A stretch of DNA of 6,422 nucleotides from Bacteroidota bacterium (GTDB lineage: Bacteria; Bacteroidota; Bacteroidia; Chitinophagales; LD1). Shown here one piece after another: positions 4,631 through 6,422 of this stretch. Numbering within the stretch: position 1 is the stretch's first letter; the number at the start of each line of letters is the position of its first letter. The notes below the pieces were generated by a model. The model was not told where the DNA came from and searched no databases. It saw only the letters and a program-made list of their open reading frames with translations. Position numbers and translations under genes: made by a program. The stretch lies in the NCBI GenBank assembly GCA_023428205.1, contig JAEYZB010000227.1, positions 1 to 6,422 of the forward strand. The letters run 5' to 3'.

Positions 4631-5821
4631 ATGGAAGCATACATTATAGATATCCTTCGTACACCAGTAGGAAAATATGCAGGAGCACTAAGTTCTATTC
4701 GCCCGGATGATTTGGGGGCATTGGTGATTAAAGCATTGCTTGCGCGTAATCCGCAAATCAATCCGCAGGAAATTGAAGACGTTGTTTTTGGCGCAGCGAA
4801 CCAAAGTGGAGAAGACAATCGCAATGTGGCGCGTATGTCCGCTTTACTTGCGGGTTTACCGATTTCTGTTGGCGGAGTTACGGTAAATCGTTTGTGCGCT
4901 TCGGGTTTGCAGGCAATCGCTGATGCAACTCGCGCTATCAAAAACGGAGATGGAGACGTTTACATTGCAGGCGGTGTAGAAAGTATGAGCCGCGCGCCAC
5001 TCGTGATGAGCAAAGCAACATCTGCTTTTGATAGAAGCCAACAAGTTTTTGATACGACTATCGGCTGGCGTTTTACAAACAAAGCCTTTCCTTCTGATTA
5101 TACTTTTTCCATGGGCGAAACAGCCGAAAATGTGGCTCGTGAATGGAAAATTTCGCGCGAAGCGCAAGATGCATTTGCCTTTGCTTCACAAACAAAATAT
5201 CAAGCTGCACATGAGGCAAATAAATTTGCCGATGAAATAATCGGAGTGGAAATTCCGAGTAAAAAAGAAACGATAGTGTTTAGTAAAGACGAGCATCCGC
5301 GCCTTTCTTCGTTGACGGAATTAGCAAAACTGAAACCCGCTTTCGCAAAAGACGGAACCGTTACCGCAGGGAATACATCGGGTATAAACGATGGTGCAGC
5401 AGCTACATTGATTGTCAGCGAAAAGTTTTTGAAAGAGCATAATTTAAAACCATTAGCGCGTGTTGTTTCGATTGGTGTTGCAGGTGTTCACCCTTCCGTT
5501 ATGGGCATTGGTCCTGCTCCTGCAACGCAGAAAGCCTTACTGCGTGCGGGCTTGAGCATTAACGATATTTCTTTAGCTGAATTGAATGAAGCCTTTGCCT
5601 CGCAATCGCTGGCAGTGATAAACGATTTAGGAATCAACCCCGAAATAGTGAATGTGAATGGCGGTGCAATCGCTATCGGGCATCCGCTCGGCTGTTCGGG
5701 TGCACGCATTACAGCTACGCTTCTGCACGAAATGAAACGCAGAGAAAATGCACGTTACGGATTGGCGACCATGTGTATCGGTGTCGGGCAAGGTTTGGCG
5801 GTGATCTACGAAAAATGTTGA
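4631..5821 (+). CDS. Acetyl-CoA C-acyltransferase, 3-oxoadipyl-CoA thiolase-like
   Basis: Thiolases cleave 3-oxoacyl-CoA with CoA to acetyl-CoA and a shortened acyl-CoA, or run in reverse as condensing enzymes. The 396 residues are a complete thiolase: acylated Cys89 (VNRLCASGLQ), His351 in NGGAIAIGHPLGCSGAR, and the general acid/base Cys382 in ATMCIGVGQG. LNEAFASQ and GGVESMSRAPLVM are also conserved. Several blocks match the 3-oxoadipyl-CoA group (PcaF/PaaJ) from memory: RTPVGKYAGALSS near the N-terminus, ANQSGEDNRNVARMSALLAG (56-75), FDTTIGWRFTN and SMGETAENVA. PcaF/PaaJ normally has CGSGL at the active site, and here it is CASGL. No paa, pca or fadB gene is in view, so the substrate is not settled by context and I leave the symbol blank. 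The gene is divergent from the SRPBCC gene, starts at an ATG with only a weak purine stretch upstream, and is followed by a palindromic spacer. Confidence 0.93.
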   Translation: MEAYIIDILRTPVGKYAGALSSIRPDDLGALVIKALLARNPQINPQEIEDVVFGAANQSGEDNRNVARMSALLAGLPISVGGVTVNRLCASGLQAIADATRAIKNGDGDVYIAGGVESMSRAPLVMSKATSAFDRSQQVFDTTIGWRFTNKAFPSDYTFSMGETAENVAREWKISREAQDAFAFASQTKYQAAHEANKFADEIIGVEIPSKKETIVFSKDEHPRLSSLTELAKLKPAFAKDGTVTAGNTSGINDGAAATLIVSEKFLKEHNLKPLARVVSIGVAGVHPSVMGIGPAPATQKALLRAGLSINDISLAELNEAFASQSLAVINDLGINPEIVNVNGGAIAIGHPLGCSGARITATLLHEMKRRENARYGLATMCIGVGQGLAVIYEKC

Positions 5822-5925
5822 AGCCTTGGTGGCCGAGGCTTGGTAACTGAGCTTGTCGATGTTCTCGAGGCCACCGCAAGGAAAGCACTTCATTTTTGTT
5901 GGTTTCGAGAACCTCAGCCAACGGG
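5822..5925. repeat. Palindromic, REP-like intergenic repeat cluster
   Basis: The spacer between the thiolase and the methyltransferase gene holds nested inverted repeats. GGTGGCC (5828-5834) pairs with GGCCACC (5869-5875), extended inward by GAG/CTC and AAC/GTT with bulges, and outward by CCTT/AAGG. GTTCTCGA (5861-5868) is the exact complement of TCGAGAAC (5905-5912). GTTGGTT (5898-5904) pairs with AGCCAAC (5916-5922) with one wobble. The core TGAGCTTGTCGA (5848-5859) recurs in reverse complement as TGAGGTTCTCGA (5916-5905), with two swapped positions. I recall cores like TGAGCTTGTCGA as dispersed palindromes in Bacteroidota intergenic DNA, but cannot check it here. It may also act as a weak terminator for the thiolase, although no strong T-tract follows. 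Confidence 0.5.
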
Positions 5926-5940
5926 AATAAACTAAACACC

Positions 5941-6422
5941 ATGAAAGATAATTTTTCCACGCGATCCGATTTGTACGCAAAGTACCGACCAAGCTATCCG
6001 CAGGAGTTTTTTGATTATCTGAATTCCATTGTGCCGAATAAACAGAACGCGTGGGATTGCGGGACAGGAAACGGACAAGTGGCGCTTGAATTAGCGAAAA
6101 CATTTGATCGTGTTTTTGCAACAGACATTAGTCGGTCGCAAATAGATAATGCGATGCAAGCCGACAATATTTTTTATTCCGTTCAGCCCGCAGAAAAAAC
6201 AAGTTTCCTCAATCAGCAATTTGACTTAATTGTTGTTGCACAAGCCATTCACTGGTTTGATTTTGAAAAATTTTATGCGGAAGTAAAACGAACCGCAAAA
6301 TCCGATTCGGTGATTTGTGCTGTGGGTTATGGATTAATGGAAATTTCGGAAACCATAGACCCGCTTATCAACGAATTTTACGAAAATGTTTTGGGCAATT
6401 ATTGGGACAAAGAGCGCAGATA
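5941..6422 (+). CDS. Class I SAM-dependent methyltransferase, N-terminal part (3' end outside window)
   Basis: A frame from the ATG at 5941 stays open to the window edge (160 codons plus two bases). The start MKDNFSTRSDLYAKYRPSYP is the typical entry of the Methyltransf_11 group that includes yeast trans-aconitate methyltransferase-like proteins (FS..A..YA.YRP.YP). Next come the SAM-binding motif I AWDCGTGNGQVALELA (37-52), the acidic end of strand 2 in FATDIS (59-64, Asp62), QPAEKTSF (82-89) and the motif IV/post-IV stretch FDLIVVAQAIHWFDFEKFY (94-112). Family members are about 250 residues, so roughly 60 per cent is visible. The methyl acceptor cannot be told from sequence; small carboxylic acids or lipids are known for relatives. 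It is separated from the thiolase by a 119-base palindromic spacer and probably has its own promoter, though I see no TAnnTTTG box. Confidence 0.9.
   Translation, partial: MKDNFSTRSDLYAKYRPSYPQEFFDYLNSIVPNKQNAWDCGTGNGQVALELAKTFDRVFATDISRSQIDNAMQADNIFYSVQPAEKTSFLNQQFDLIVVAQAIHWFDFEKFYAEVKRTAKSDSVICAVGYGLMEISETIDPLINEFYENVLGNYWDKERR

Noticed and set aside
5627..6121. 164-codon minus-strand frame spanning the thiolase end, the palindromic spacer and the methyltransferase start
   Set aside because: Both plus-strand genes it opposes have clear family motifs; the translation is low in recognisable structure.
1..6422. CRISPR array, tRNA, rRNA, insertion sequence, prophage or defence island
   Set aside because: I found no regularly spaced direct repeats, cloverleaf-type sequence, transposase or integrase motifs; all long stretches are explained by ordinary chromosomal genes.

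Overview
The window looks like chromosomal DNA of a member of the Bacteroidota, probably near the Chitinophagaceae or a related order. The evidence is a moderately AT-rich composition, lack of Shine-Dalgarno sequences, exact matches to the Bacteroidota -7 promoter box (TAnnTTTG) upstream of several genes, a cysteine-free Bacteroidota-type L32, and the order DUF177 - rpmF - efp. The genus cannot be fixed from the sequence alone.

Layout. Positions 1-1074 (+) are a translation block: the 3' end of a DUF177/YceD-type gene, rpmF (L32), a hairpin terminator, efp (elongation factor P) and a very strong hairpin terminator. Positions 1141-1884 (+) hold a seven-helix-type steroid 5-alpha-reductase (SRD5A) homologue with every catalytic and NADPH-contact residue I could align to human SRD5A2. 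It converges, with a 5-base gap, on a minus-strand group. Read in its own direction that group is an SRPBCC-fold protein (4554-4078), a PLP-dependent transsulfuration enzyme of the cystathionine gamma-synthase family (4000-2816) and cdsA, phosphatidate cytidylyltransferase (2783-1890). Divergent from the SRPBCC gene is a thiolase of the 3-oxoadipyl-CoA type (4631-5821, +). After a 119-base gap full of imperfect palindromes comes a class I SAM-dependent methyltransferase (5941 onward, +), cut by the window edge after 160 codons.

How the genes relate. DUF177, rpmF and efp serve ribosome assembly and translation. The remaining genes are metabolic: membrane lipid precursor synthesis (cdsA), sulfur amino acid metabolism (transsulfuration enzyme), acyl-CoA chemistry (thiolase), and reduction of an unknown enone or polyprenoid lipid (SRD5A-like). 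They do not form an obvious single pathway. I see no mobile element, CRISPR array, tRNA, rRNA or defence system. The points most worth a second look are the bacterial SRD5A homologue with unknown substrate, two promoters placed so that the mRNA would be leaderless, and the palindromic spacer at 5822-5925.
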